Shown in pieces: positions 1-11,475 of a stretch of 64,000 nt of DNA (positions are counted from its first letter, which is position 1; the number at the start of each line of letters is the position of its first letter). The notes under the pieces were generated by a model, which worked only from the letters and a program-made list of their open reading frames with translations, was not told the DNA's origin and made no database searches. The stretch comes from Metellina segmentata. Its lineage: Eukaryota; Arthropoda; Arachnida; Araneae; Tetragnathidae. The translations under genes were made by a program, and so were the position numbers. The stretch is from contig OX375872.1 in NCBI GenBank assembly GCA_947359465.1, forward strand, positions 132,296,011-132,360,010, given 5' to 3'.

Positions 1-1029
1 AATATCTTTAGAACAATTTTTTCCAACATCTTTTATTTTGTTTTATTTCGCTGTTTTCTGTTTTAAATATTTATTATTTTAATAAATGTTTTTTCCTTCT
101 CATCACACGCAACACCACCACAAAGTAATCGACTTAAAAAAGGCAGGTAAGTCAGAATAAATTTTCAGTAAATTTTGAGTGTAGTTATGCCATTATTGAA
201 AGAATAATGCGTTATTGAAATAATAATACCGTTATTGAAAGAATAATGCCGTTATTGAAAGAATAATAATGTTTAAAAAATCTGAACTAGAACTTTACAA
301 ACATTAAAATATTCGTTGTCATAATGAGGGGAGAAAATTGCAAAATTTCACAATGTCACGTGTGATATTCAATAATTAATACCGGATGCAAAAGTGCCAC
401 GAGTAAAAAAATATTGTTTAGTTGACTATGAGTGCAAGAGCTCTCGCCATAAATCGTAATTTTTATTAATTGAGTTAAACATGAAAAGAACTTAAGAAAG
501 GGAATTCCAAATCTTCCTATAAATCGTCTTTTATAGTAGTAACCTTAGTATCACCTTTCGTCTTTTTGTAGCTTTGTCATACAGCAATTGTGCGATGTAT
601 GTGAAATGTATTACATGAATGGATATGCATGTGTAGGATTTGTGTCCAAAGTAAGTTGTAGAAATTATAAAAATGGCGAAAGGTATTAAAATAAATTTTT
701 ATTCTACAAAAAACGTAAGTTATTATATATTTTGATTATCTCTTCAATTTAGAGTAAACCAATTCAAACCGAGTAAGGTTGGGTATTTTGCTAGTATGTA
801 ATAAAACAGTTAAGAAGGAACAAATTACCACAAATTGATGTTACAATCTACTAGACGCACGGTAGGTAAAATGATTAAACACAAAATAGATAAAATTTCT
901 TTCATCCAATTTTTTCTGATTAACTAAGATAAATTGGAACTTTAAATAGCCTAAATAACTTCTTATTATTAACAAAGTTTATAAATTGATCTTACTTCCT
1001 TTAAATTATTTCAGAAACACAATTATAAA
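1..1029. other. AT-rich non-coding stretch
   Basis: I see no gene here. The only internal structure I can support is the short tandem repeat at 189-270. If the ZP-like gene on the minus strand continues downstream, its next exon is not recognisable in this stretch. Confidence 0.5.
189..270. repeat. 20-bp tandem repeat, four copies
   Basis: The unit GTTATTGAAAGAATAATGCC occurs four times head to tail with a few substitutions. It looks like a simple minisatellite with no coding content. Confidence 0.75.
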
Positions 1030-1031
1030 TA

Positions 1032-2447
1032 CACTCTATAACAAAAAAAATCGACGCACCAAGAAGGAGGTGTCCGATGGAGACAAAAATTGGTGGATAG
1101 GAAAATTATGTACAGAATAGAAAATGATTAAAAGTTCAGAACAATTGAATGATTTATTTCAGAGTTACACTAACGAGCTCAATAAGGTGTTGACCCGCCT
1201 CTAGCCTGGATGCAAGCTGCCACACGGCGTGGCATAGACCGATAAAGCTCCCGGATGGTCTCCTGCGGTATTTCTTGCCAAATTTGCTCCAATTGTCGGA
1301 CTACGTCATCAACATTCCCTACCGGATGCAGTCGCCTTCCCATCATATCCCAGACATGCTCGATGGAAGAGAGATCTGGTGATCTGGCTGGCGAAGGAAG
1401 TGTTTTACAAGCTTGAAGACAGTTCATAGTAACACGTGCCGTATGTGGTCTGGCATTGTCTTGCTGAAAAATAAGCCTAGGGTACTGCGAAAGGAACGGC
1501 AGCAAAACAGGTCTCAGAATGTTGCCAACGTACCGCTGCGCAGTAAGTGTACCTGTATTGACGACCAAAGGGGTCCGGCTATCAAGAGAAATGGCACCCC
1601 AGACCATAACTCCTTGTTGAGGGCCCGTGTGGCATGCAATAGTGAAAGCAGGATCGGCACGCTGCTCTGGGCGTCTCCAGACACGTCTTCGATGATGGTC
1701 AGGACACAGTTGGAAGCGGGATTCTTCGCTAAAGACTATACGTCCCCAGTCAGCATCATTCCAGCCTTATCGAGCCAAGGATCACTGTAATCTGGCTCGA
1801 CAGTGTGCAGGCGTGAGTGGCAGGTGGCGTAACGGTCGGTACGAGCGTAGATTTCGCTCTACCAGCCGTCTGTGAATGGTCATGGTGGTCACTCGTGTGT
1901 GGGTCGCACGACTGATGGTTGATAACGATGAATCAGGCGCTGTGACAGTTGATCTGACAATCAATCTGTCCTCGCGATCTGTTGTGGATCTACGTCGACC
2001 GCTACCATCATGACGCTGCATCAAATCTGCTACTGTCCACCCACTCTTGCCAGCATCTTTTAATCGCCGCATCGCTTCGACTCACATGACGCGCGATTCT
2101 CTGATTTGCCCAATCAGAATTCTGCCTCTTTCAATCCAATGATACGACATCTTTCAAACTCTGAAAGTTGCTCGTAATGAGCTCGAATCCTGTGGCGAGG
2201 CATTTTTTCAGTCGTTGAAAGGTATCCTAAATCGCAATGCAGCAGAAATTTTTAACAACAGTTCAAGAACAACTCCTTATATACATCTGCTGGATGCGCA
2301 CTTCCGATGCGCTGGAGATCGCACTATTCATTCATTGGACACCAATTTTTAATCATTTGCATATTTGGTCAAAACATTTTTGCATACGAAATTTCAAAGC
2401 AATCGGATGATTCCTTCTTGGTACGTCGATTTTTTTGTAATAGAGTG
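1032..2447 (-). mobile_element. Tc1-like DNA transposon, full length but dead
   Basis: The element is 1416 bp and is bounded by TA dinucleotides at 1030-1031 and 2448-2449, the target duplication of the IS630-Tc1-mariner superfamily. The ends CACTCTATAACA and its inverted partner CACTCTATTACA begin terminal inverted repeats that match for about 45 bp (1032-1078 against 2447-2403). The inside carries one minus-strand transposase reading frame broken by frameshifts and stops. End-to-end preservation with a ruined gene suggests a fairly old insertion that has decayed by point mutation and small indels. Confidence 0.93.
1179..2203 (-). pseudogene. Tc1-like transposase pseudogene
   Basis: This encoded the DDE transposase that cuts and pastes the surrounding element. 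A plausible start is the ATG at 2203, which opens MPRHRIRAHYEQLSEF. The N-terminal DNA-binding part is then spread over three frames, with shifts near 2115 and near 2020. From 2072 the frame is constant to the stop at 1179, except for an in-frame TGA at 1784-1782 and a TAA at 1769-1767. The catalytic part is recognisable: the block MVWGAISLDS, the second aspartate in QQDNARPHTA and the glutamate in SPDLSSIEHVWD, ending at ARGGSTPY. I count 32 residues between that aspartate and glutamate, against 34 in classical Tc1. It cannot make active enzyme as it stands. Confidence 0.92.
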
Positions 2448-2574
2448 TATTTGCTAATTGCATTGAAACACTTCGCTTTTGGCCCCATTTAACTATGCTC
2501 TCCACGCCTCTCTACCATCCCTTTTCAATTATTGCACTGGTCACGCGACAACAACAACAACATTGAAACACCTT

Positions 2575-3500
2575 AAGCAATGAAATTAAAATTTTATACA
2601 AAAGCATATCAATGCAGAATATGAAACGTTTACCAAGACACATGAGAGTAAGGTTTTATAACTTTTACCGACACCGTGAACATAATTTCCAAGTAGGTGC
2701 CAATGCTTTTATGTAAACAAAATGCAAACAAAAGACAGGAAAATCTTTATAGAATATGCAGCATTTTCCAAGGCTGCTCCTTTAAACAAAAATCAGATGT
2801 TTATACAAATTATAAACTGTTTTATTAAAAAGCTGTGAATGGGTTGTACATCAAACCTTAAATTGAATAATAATTTCTAAATGGGTGTCAATGCTATTAT
2901 ACTAGAAAGTTTAAACTGAACAAAAGTTAGATGCTCCAACAGAATATAAAACATTTACCTAGACATAGAGAGTGAAGTTTTAGAACTTTTAATGACACCG
3001 GGAACATAATTTCTAAGTAAGTCTCAATAATCTTATGCAAGAAAGTTAAATCTAAAAAAAAATCCAGCAATAGAGAGATTTTTCTACAGAATATACTGCA
3101 TTTCCCTAGGTAGCTGCATTTTGTTGCCAGATGTTTCTACCGAATAAAAAACATTTGTTTAGACAGCTGAGAACTAGTTTGTACATCAACCCTAGCGATA
3201 CCGAGAGCATAATGTAATAATTTATAAATGGGTGTCAATGTTCTTATGGAAGCAAGTTAAAACTAAACTAAAGCCAGATGTTTTAACAGAATATAAAGCA
3301 TTTGCTAGACAGCTGAGAGTGAGGCAGTACAACAACCCTTACCGATACAGAAATCATAATAACTACCAATGGTATTGCATGCTTAGGCAAGCAAGTTACA
3401 CCTTTAAACGCCAAGCCAGATGTTTCAACAAAATATAAAACATTTGCCAAGACAGCTGAGAGTGAGGAGTACAACCCTTAATGACACAGTGAACGATCGT
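2575..3500. repeat. Degenerate ~150-bp satellite array
   Basis: About six diverged monomers follow one another. Each contains a run like CAGATGTTTCTACAGAAT, then AACATTTGCCTAGACAGCTG, then a block with ATAATTTCTAAATGGGTG and a purine-rich tail. Neighbouring monomers differ by many substitutions and indels. A second small array of the same family lies at 42495-42805, so the repeat is dispersed. Short open frames here are not coding. Confidence 0.75.
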
Positions 3501-3761
3501 GTACCAGAGCTATTCAAAATGCATTTTAAGTCAGAACGAACACATGTACTTTAAATAAAAAGCAATGTATCCCACAATTGCTAAGCCCTAGCTGAAAAAA
3601 GGGAACGATACGAAAACCACGAAGCACTCTTCATGTTTAAGGAAATTAAAGAGTAATGATATCAGTTTTGAAAGGGAAACTCGCGGAAGAAGAAATATTG
3701 AAAAATCATCAAAACACCATTAGGTCGTCAGTTATTCAACGACCGATTTTAAATTACTTAC
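3501..3761. other. Downstream flank of the ZP-like exon
   Basis: No repeat or open frame of note. On the minus strand it begins with the 5' splice site GTAAGTAAT that ends the ZP-like exon, so it is the start of the next intron. The following exon was not found in the window. Confidence 0.45.
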
Positions 3762-3913
3762 ATGAACTTTTGGAATCTAAGTAAATGACCATCTCCAATG
3801 GTGTTCCAGGTTGAACGTTGGATGCTGTGTCCAGAAAGCGACCGTTCTGTCGAATCGCAAGGTTGAGGTAAGGTGTGGGTGCATGGGCTACAATGTTTGT
3901 GATGTTGAGTTCC
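3762..3913 (-). CDS. Internal exon of a ZP-domain-like protein
   Basis: This 152-bp exon is bounded by an acceptor (TTTCTCCATATTTCCAG) and a consensus donor (CAT|GTAAGTAAT). Its single sensible frame begins with the last base of a split codon. It reads ELNITNIVAHAPTPYLNLAI, continues through an arginine-glutamine-asparagine stretch, and ends QPGTPLEMVIYLDSKSS plus one base. The PGTPLxMxIxLD pattern following an isoleucine/leucine-rich beta strand is typical of the junction between the two halves of ZP domains in arthropod extracellular matrix and cuticle proteins. That assignment is from recall and was not searched. Phase agrees exactly with the upstream exon at 7365-7525. GC content is clearly above its surroundings. 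This is the best host coding sequence in the window. Confidence 0.65.
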
Positions 3914-5369
3914 CTGGAAATATGGAGAAATGTTATCAAAATGCACAGTATAGTGACTTTTAAGCTAGGATCAATTTAAGGGATTCGGACAACAAAAATA
4001 ATAAGCCATTTTTAAATTTTGCAGGAGCAATATTCGAGTATTAAAAATTACAAAACTATGATGAGTTATCCACTATTCAAGGAGTCCGCCCATAAAGAAA
4101 ATATAAACGCAGAGTTAGCAATGGTAACATTTTTTACAGAACTTTTAATAACAAAGGATTGTATGACCCAAATTAGTAGTATTGTGACCCTTTGAAAACT
4201 CTCATCTGCCGGGTGGAAACAAACACTCATTATCTGATTGGTCCGTGGGACCAGAAAAGACATCCATCTAATGATTCATCATCTTATTTATTCACGCGAA
4301 ATGTTCGACGATTTTACCATTTTTGTCACCACTCCAACGACAATCCCCAGGAGGATTAACCAATTGGTATTATTGTTTAGTCATTAATTATGTTGTAGGA
4401 ATAAAACAATACTACAGTACTCAGAGAAATCATGAAGCTCTGAGACCAGAAGTACCAAGTACTGTCAAACTTTAAATAGTCTTTATAATTTATTTTATAA
4501 TTTTTCGTACTGTCGTAATGAAAAAACATGATAACATGTAAGAATATTTACTACTAATAAACATTTGTTATATTATGTAAGAAATAATTCGTGTGCATTC
4601 AGAGAGATAGCTCTGCTTCTTAGGCTACCAAAATATTATTACTGAGGATTAGTCCGTTTTTAAAAGCTTAAATATTGAGAAGATTGTTAAATCAATGTGG
4701 AGAAAATCTCTTTTCTTTATCCTTCAGTGCTTTTATTTGGATGATGAGGGATCATCAACACTGTTCATTCATTGATGTGCTGTTCAAATCAGATCACATT
4801 ACAAAGAACTTTTCCCTATTTCAAAGTTAAATGGTGGAAATTGCTTCAAAAACGATGATCCTTCTTTTGAAATGTTTAATTCTAAAACTCGTTTATTTTC
4901 TAATTAGTGACTTTGGCTCTTCCACTAGAATTAAAAGAAGGTCTTGACTATAAAATAGAAAATGTATTGTTCAGACTTAATCTCAAATTAAGAGTATGAA
5001 TAGTATGCATATCACATCTAAATCACAAAACATTTATTATCACTGGGAACAATCGAAAATGTTAATAATCAAGCATAGGACAAAAAAAGTTTTTATTTTC
5101 ATTTAAAAGTTAACTCCTGACACTACCATTGTTTTAAACCTCCATTGAATCTAATTTAGTACCATTAAATTTTGCTAATTGAATACTTAAAAGTATGGGT
5201 TAAAGATCCCGTTAGAAATTTGTTTTTTTAAGGCTTTAAAATGGCTCACAAATGGCTTGGAAATGTAAGGACAATGAACCACACCCATACATAGAGATAA
5301 CTTCTTTTATACACAAGTGAAGTACCTCTACATGGTACTTTTAACCTTACTATCAGTTCTTATACTCTT

Positions 5370-7310
5370 CACAGTGCATTTTAAAATATGTTTCACCCAA
5401 CGCTCATCAGAAGTTTTTAGGTACGGAATTTTTAATCACACGAAGAGTTAATAACCATTATACTAGATTGAAATGACTCAGTACGCTCCAAATTATAGTT
5501 GATAATTTAACCCTCAGCGTCTCGAGATTTTCGTATAGTTTGTTGATTTGCTTTTATCCCACAACACACGTAATGACCAAATACCACTTCGTTTTAAAGA
5601 ATCCATGTTTTTTTTTCAAACTTTGAAATGTGGTTGTTATGGTCTTTTCCTTGGAATAGAATTTTTTGGAACGACTATACTGGTCCTTCCCTTGGAATGA
5701 AATTCTTTGGTTCGAATCTAATGGCCCATCTGAAGAATAGAGTCCTCTAGAACGATTCTATTAGCTACTTCCTTGGAATCGAACCTTTAGGAAAAATTCT
5801 ATTGCTCTCTTTGTTAGAATATAATATTTTGGAAAGATTCTATATATTGTTATACAATACATAAATATGGTTTGGTGACACTAATAAAAAAGGTTGTTTT
5901 TAATACATTAAAAATTTATAACACCCCGTACTCCTGAAATATTTATTTCATTCCAGATAATTTTTTTCTTTACGGTAGTTTGACCTTCAATTCTTACACA
6001 CTTTAACTAATGTCATAAGAAACACGTTTCAATAATTGCTGTCCAGAAGTTTTGATGCATAAAATTTACAACCTACTGTAGATATAAATGTCATTATTGA
6101 TTTAAATGACACAGTAACAATCAAAATATAATTGAGTACTTAAAAATTAGGTTCAGGTTTTTAAGATTCATTTGAATCCTATTTAGTCACATTAAAATTT
6201 TTATTGAGTACATAAGCATTGTTTAATGACACTACAAAAAAATAATCCTCTTAATACATTAAAAATGTTACATAAGCTGTTCATATTTGAGAACATTTAT
6301 TTCATGCTAGACAATTTTCTCTTTACGATAGTTTTACCTTCAGTCCTTACACATTTTACAAGGCTACGTTTTAATCTAAATCCATAACATTAAATTTGTT
6401 ACTGAGTACATAAATATGGTTAAATGAAACTAAAAAAAAGTTTTCAAAGTACATTAAAATGTAATAGTGCCCTATACTTCAGGAACATTTATTTCGTTTC
6501 AGATAATTTTCTCTTTACAGTACTTGACCTTGAACTCTTACACACTTAAGTGACGTCCTAAGAAATACGTTTCAACAAATGCCGTCGAGACGTTTCGAGG
6601 TACGAAGTTTACAATCTGGTGTAGAGACAGATAACCATTGTCGATTTAAATGACGCTGCGAACTATAATAAAATATAATTTATTATTCAAAAAGAAGCTT
6701 CATATCTTAAAGAAAATTTTCTCTTTACGTTAACTTGATCTTGAGTTCAAACACACTTTACAAACTTCATAAGAAACACGTTTCAATAAAGGCTTTCGAG
6801 GAGTTTTGAGGGTCAAAATTTACAATCTGATGTAGAGATAAATAATAATTATTGATTTAAATGACACAGCAACCTATAAAATATAAGTGTTTATTTAAAA
6901 AGTAGCTTCAGGTATTAAGGACAATTTTCTGTTTACGTTACTGGACCTTGAGTTCTTACACACTTTTACTAATTTTGTAAGTGACACGTTTCTATAAATG
7001 CTGTTAAGAAGTTTTGAGGTACCAAATTTACAATCCAATGTAGCTATAAATAACCATTCTTTATTAAAATAACACAGCAACCTATGTAATACAATCTATT
7101 ATTTAAAAAAAAGCTGAAGGTTTTAAGAAGAATTTTCTCGTTACGTTACTTGACCTTGAGTTCTTATACGATTTCATAATATTATAAGAATCACGTTTCA
7201 ATAAGTACTCTCGAAAAGTTTTGGGGTACGAATTTTACAATCTGATGTAGAGATAAATAACCATTATTGATTTAAATGCCTCAGTAAGCTCCGAGATATA
7301 AGGATTGATG
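5370..7310. repeat. Degenerate ~210-bp satellite array
   Basis: Diverged monomers repeat about every 205-210 bp. The clearest copies carry CGTTTCAATAAATGCTGTCG followed by AAGTTTTGAGGTACG near 6570, 6780, 6990 and 7195. Each also has the phrases ACAATCTGATGTAGAGATA and TTACTTGACCTTGAGTTC. Earlier, more decayed copies start near 5395 and 6025. The array is intronic if the ZP-like gene model is right and stops just before that gene's 7365-7525 exon. Confidence 0.75.
5535..5860 (-). repeat. S2 array: ~40-bp hairpin satellite with one arm
   Basis: About five units of the S2 motif (ATAGAATC, a ~9-bp spacer, GATTCTAT, then a pyrimidine-rich link such as TGGTCCTTCCCTTGG) follow an arm containing TTGCTTTTATCCCACAACAC and, about 50 bp on, a T-rich run. 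The same arm-plus-array structure recurs at about 10.4, 15.6, 17.1 and 62.5 kb. It interrupts the 210-bp satellite. Confidence 0.7.
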
Positions 7311-7364
7311 ATTTGGGTTGCGGCAGTAAAAACAAAAGTCAATAATAAAACATTTTCAACATAC

Positions 7365-7525
7365 TCAGCTTCGAAGAATCCTGGAGGTAGCACATTTCTC
7401 TTGGGTCTCTTTTCCCATTCTGCAAGTTTTGTTTTATCTCCTGGTAAGACGCATTTTACGAGAAGTACCTCTCGTGCTTTCTTTGGCTGATCAATAATAA
7501 TTCGGTTGTAGTACAGCGTGTGGCC
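7365..7525 (-). CDS. Internal exon of a ZP-domain-like protein (upstream)
   Basis: This 161-bp exon has a strong acceptor (CTTGTTCTTACAG) and a good donor (GA|GTATGT). It starts in phase 0 with GHTLYYNRIIIDQPKKARE, then VLLVKCVLPGDK, then a lysine/arginine-rich link, and ends NVLPPGFFEAE split after two bases. Those two bases plus the first base of the exon at 3913 complete a glutamate codon, so the join reads FFEAEELNITNI without a break. A YYNxIII strand followed by VKC fits the end of a ZP-N half, just before the linker. The protein would be secreted or membrane-anchored, but signal peptide and C-terminal exons are missing here. Alternative: an old pseudogene fragment. Clean splice sites and the absence of stops argue against that. 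Confidence 0.65.
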
Positions 7526-7609
7526 CTGTAAGAACAAGATGTGAGAACGCCTATATTGACTTCATGCTCTAGTTCACATAGTGCAAAACTCTTAATATTT
7601 TAACTTAAT

Positions 7610-8092
7610 ATTAAGTGATTTCCACAAGATATTTCATCCATTAAGATTATACAAATTTGGTAGGTACGAGATATCTCGTCAATCAAGATCTGGACAGTTT
7701 TGATAACGACGTGATACCTCGTCATTCCAAATCTGACGTATTTTGCCAGTAACGAGATATCTCCTTCATCAAGATATCAATAATTTGATAATGACAAGGA
7801 TTCTCATTTATCGAAATATGGCCAATTTGTTACTGACGAGATATCTCGTCCATCAAGATCTGACCAATTTTGCTAAAGATCAAAAATCTTGTCCATCAAG
7901 ATCTGACCAATGTCGATAAAGACAAGATATCTCATCACTAATTTTGATAAATTGTAGCCAACTATCGCTAATTGTTTGACGATCAAGAGATCAAGATGTG
8001 GCCAGTTTTCATCTAATGACGAGATATGGCGTACATCAAGATCTGGTCAGTTTTACGAATGACAGGATTTCCTCGTCTAAAGAGGGTTACTA
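7610..8092. mobile_element. S1 array element (palindromic satellite)
   Basis: Roughly nine units of the S1 satellite. The unit core is the 16-bp perfect palindrome GACGAGATATCTCGTC (intact near 7830) followed by CATCAAGATCTGGCCAGTTT and a link such as TGCTAATGAC. The right end reads CGTCTAAAGAGGGTTA, close to the terminal consensus seen elsewhere. The left end is not clear. No coding capacity. Confidence 0.7.
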
Positions 8093-9070
8093 AACAAATT
8101 ATCATTTATACGATTGGTGTGCTTATCACTTTATATGTTAGTAAAATTCTATTATTTATTCCCTTTTTGCTTTACATTTTATGTAGTGTTAAACCATTAA
8201 TATTCAAATATTTAACTTTTAGCACAATCGTACAGTTCTTTGAAATTTATACACTTGATTCTTTGTTCTTCACATAGTGCTGAACACTTAATACTTGTAG
8301 TACAGCTGTACAACTTATATACGTGATTGTAATACAGTACAGTTCGAAATAAATTGGCAAAATAAAATTCAACAATCACTTCAGCAAAAGCTAAAAATAC
8401 AGATTTGGAAACTAATATTATAATTTTGAATAATTAACTATAATATACATTAATTTTTGATATCGAAATAACTTATTTTCAGAGATACACACATTTAAGA
8501 TTTATAGTAGATTAGGTACAAACATCAATATATAGATTCCATTAAATTTAAGTAGAAAGCATCAATATATAATCAAATATATATACTATCTAGCGTTATT
8601 TAGAGAGATCAGTATTGCTAAAATTCTGGTCACTTTATTCTGAGAATAGCTGAAATTTCATTACACACACTTGGAACATAATTAAATGTCCTCACTGATT
8701 GCTCTCTGATGCTACAAGTATAATTAACTAACACATAGATGTCATCATTAAATTTATCAGGAACCCATTAAATTGATTGATTACAACAAGCATAGTATTG
8801 AACAGTCCACATTAATGAAAGGTTTGCTATGAGTAGCCTTTTGTATGTATTTAATCTAGTTCAAATAAATCAAATTTATCAATCTAATGCGTTAGTTTCA
8901 TAGTTACTACATACTTTAATTATAAAATAGGCAGCACAAGAATGGAATTTGATGATAATTATAGAATGATGCAAAGTTTTATTTATTTTCAGGGAACGGA
9001 AGATGGTTTAATTTAGTGATTAATTTAAAGCTTTAAACCAAATAATTTATGCGAGCGTTCTTCTAACAAA
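8093..9070. other. AT-rich non-coding stretch
   Basis: I see nothing here beyond simple AT-rich sequence and short TATATA runs near 8530-8590. The open frame at 8026-8277 straddles the end of the S1 array and is not credible as a gene. Confidence 0.4.
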
Positions 9071-9076
9071 AAAGAG

Positions 9077-9411
9077 GCCAGAGTAGCCCAGTTAGGAGAG
9101 CCCCATATTAGCAACCGAAGGGTTGTGAGTTCGAAACTCAGCCCCACTGTCGTGTGCACGGTGCCGGTATACGTTAAAACTGTCATGGGCTCAACTGTCC
9201 TCACATTGGCGTGGTGTGGATGTTTCGAGAGTTGGGTTTCGCACTGATACACCAGATCAGATTTCGTCCTCGTCATCTGAACCTCGTTTAGAATTAAGTG
9301 GTGCTATCCTCGGATCTTTTCCTTGGGTATTAATCCCGAACCTTCACCAATAGCCCGTTGTGTTGCTTCAGTGTGACGTTTATCAACAACCTTACCTCAA
9401 CCAAAAAGTGT
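9077..9411 (+). mobile_element. tRNA-headed SINE, head type 1
   Basis: A full-length copy of the recurrent SINE of this window. The head has a tRNA-like A box (GAGTAGCCCAGTTAGGAG) and B box (GTGAGTTCGAAACTC). It is followed by the shared body (CACATTGGCGTGGTGTGG, then ATCTGAACCTCG) and the shared tail motif TAGCCCGTTGTGTTGCTTCA. Flanks TAACAAAAAAG and AACCAAAAAGTG may be a decayed target duplication. Confidence 0.8.
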
Positions 9412-9436
9412 TTGGAATGCTGATGATTATGACTAG

Positions 9437-9555
9437 AGGTAGGTATTTTTAATTAACATTGCACTGGAGCAACAAAACGGGCCATTGGAGACGGTCCGGG
9501 ATCAAACCAGAAGGGAAAGATCTGAGGACACCACGTAATTTTGAACCACTATTGT
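9437..9555 (-). mobile_element. SINE fragment (3' part only)
   Basis: The inverted SINE tail (TTAACATTGCACTGGAGCAA) and part of the body (GGTCCGGGATCAAACCAG, then CGTAATTTTGAACCA) are present. The tRNA head is missing, as expected for a 5'-truncated retrotransposed copy. Confidence 0.75.
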
Positions 9556-10250
9556 TGGTAGTTAGAAGCTTTTTCAGATGCAGACAATGAAGCAGTCAAT
9601 ACCGGCCCAATTTCAAATACCTATTCTCAAATTTAAAAGTTTTTTCGACAGTGAATCTTTAATAAGGAGAAAATGAATGACAAAATCCTTTTTCAGAATT
9701 TTAATGAAATAAATTCTACAAATATTCTTCTGCCTAACAAAAAGTGTTCGGAATTCTGATGACTGTAAGTAGAGGCATCAGCCTGTATACTCAAACAAGA
9801 ACTATGACGCTGTCAAAACTGCATAACCACTAAAAGCTCAATTTTTTCAAATTAAATTCTCAATTGCATCCACACAAAACATTTTTCACGGTTGTATACG
9901 TATTTTCTACACATACTCTGACACAACAGATGCCGGTGTACATTTTAAAAACAAAGCATATTTTCTGATTAAAATTTTCTGAAATTATATGAGGCTAATA
10001 GGAAATAAATGATTTTTTCGTAAATTATTTTTCCCTGTTTAATTACTAAAGTAATTTTATGAAAGGATGTCATCTTTTGTCTGTACGCGAAGGGTTTTCA
10101 GAGCTAACAATTAAAACAGACGGAATGCGACGATTTTACCTCCACACACCAAATGCTATCGCATGATACATGCCAGGGTTAACTTGGTCTTCTTGACGAA
10201 TGGAATCTTTCACATGATTCTTTAAATTAATAGGTGTGGTTAGACAGTCA
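9556..10250. other. Non-coding stretch with a short flank duplication
   Basis: No gene. The sequence at 9725-9775 (AACAAAAAGTGTTCGGAATT and following) repeats the flank at 9400-9440, so the site was locally duplicated around the SINE insertions. Confidence 0.5.
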
Positions 10251-10385
10251 TTAACCCTCCAAGAGGTTTCGACATGATATCTCGTCCATCAAAATCCGAC
10301 CAATTTTGCTGTTGACGAGATATCTCATCATAACGATATTGCAGATTTGTATATAATGACAAGATCTAGACAGTTTTCGAACTTT
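10251..10385. mobile_element. S1 element, left end with TTAA
   Basis: TTAA at 10251 is followed by CCCTCCAAGAGGTTTCGAC and then by S1 units (ATGATATCTCGTCCATCAAA). This is the clearest example of the 'type A' terminus. The array runs directly into an S2 arm at 10386, and no right terminus is visible. Confidence 0.65.
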
Positions 10386-10940
10386 TTTTCCGAATAGCGG
10401 CTTTGTTTTTACCCCACAAACCACTTAATGGTTAAATGACCGCATCTTTATAAATCTTTTGGAAAGAATCTATTGGTTATAGATCAGTAGAATTAAATCC
10501 GTTGGAAAGATTATATCGGTCATTTCCTTAGGATAGAATCCTTTTGTGAAAGTAACTATGGCTCATTTCCTTAGAATAGATTAATTTGGAAAGAATAAAA
10601 TATAAATAAGATATAAGAATAAGATATAAAATATAATCCATTGAAAATATTATATTGCTTATTTCCTTAGAATAAAATCCTTTGGAAAGATTATGTTGGC
10701 CAAGATGTTTTCAAGGTGGATTAATGCATTTGAACCAATCATAGGGTTGAATAGAACGAGAACTTCCCATTGGACTTCCTTAGAATAGAATCAATTGCAA
10801 ATATTCTATTGTTCATTTACTTAGAATAAAATCATAATCTTAGAATAAAATCCTTTGGAAGGATTATGTTGGCCTAGATGTTTCCAAGGTGGGATTAATG
10901 CGTGTGAACCACTCATAGGAATTAGACGAGAATTTCACAA
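10386..10940. repeat. S2 array with both arms
   Basis: The arm TTTGTTTTTACCCCACAAAC is followed by about nine S2 units (AGAATAGAATCCTTTGGAAA with a 40-44 bp period) and twice by the other arm (GTTGGCCAAGATGTTTTCAA, then GTTGGCCTAGATGTTTCCAA). The second arm ends in a phrase like TGCGTGTGAACCACTCATAG. No coding content. Confidence 0.7.
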
Positions 10941-11380
10941 ATGAATTTTTTTTTTTAACATATAGAGTTCAAAAGCATTTAATTTTATACAAGTCTCGAA
11001 AACTAATAATGTATTTAAAGAAACTAAACGAAATCATTAAACTTTCCTCTGAACCCAATAGTAATTGAATTAATGGCCTTTACTCAGTATGCAGGTTCAA
11101 AAGTTCCTTATCAGTACAGCCAAATAACACCAGGGATATATTTCTTCGAATTTTTAATACCGACTTCTACACTGGCATTATCTTTTCCCCTAATAAAATC
11201 GCACCATTGTAATATTAAAAACAATCGTTTCACCGCAAAATAAATGGACATACGACTCTTATTCGTCCTTCCCAGGAAGAACCATTTCACGCTGTATTTA
11301 CCCGTAATTAGTGGTTCAATTCCTTAATAGAAAAGCAGATGAGATTTGTAGATAATGATACGTTATTCCTACTTTCCCAC

Positions 11381-11385
<5 letters not shown>

Positions 11386-11473
<88 letters not shown>
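11386..11473. repeat. (AT)n microsatellite
   Basis: About 88 bp of uninterrupted AT dinucleotides. It lies at the edge of the duplicated 1.03-kb segment, next to an S2 array. Confidence 0.98.

Positions 11474-11475
<2 letters not shown>

Larger units (their letters stand above)
3914..7364 (-). other. Intron of the ZP-like gene
   Basis: This 3451-bp interval joins the two ZP-like exons: donor GA|GTATGT at the 7364 side and acceptor TTTCCAG at the 3914 side. The first 1.4 kb (3914-5370) is unremarkable AT-rich sequence. The rest holds a 210-bp satellite interrupted by a short array of S2 repeats. No open frame in it looks real. Confidence 0.55.

Noticed and set aside
1413..1790. Plus-strand 125-codon frame
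   Set aside because: Antisense of the Tc1 transposase pseudogene.
9025..9276. Minus-strand 83-codon frame
   Set aside because: Antisense of a tRNA-headed SINE; similar frames occur over the SINE copies at 13.1, 23.4, 23.8 and 61.2 kb.
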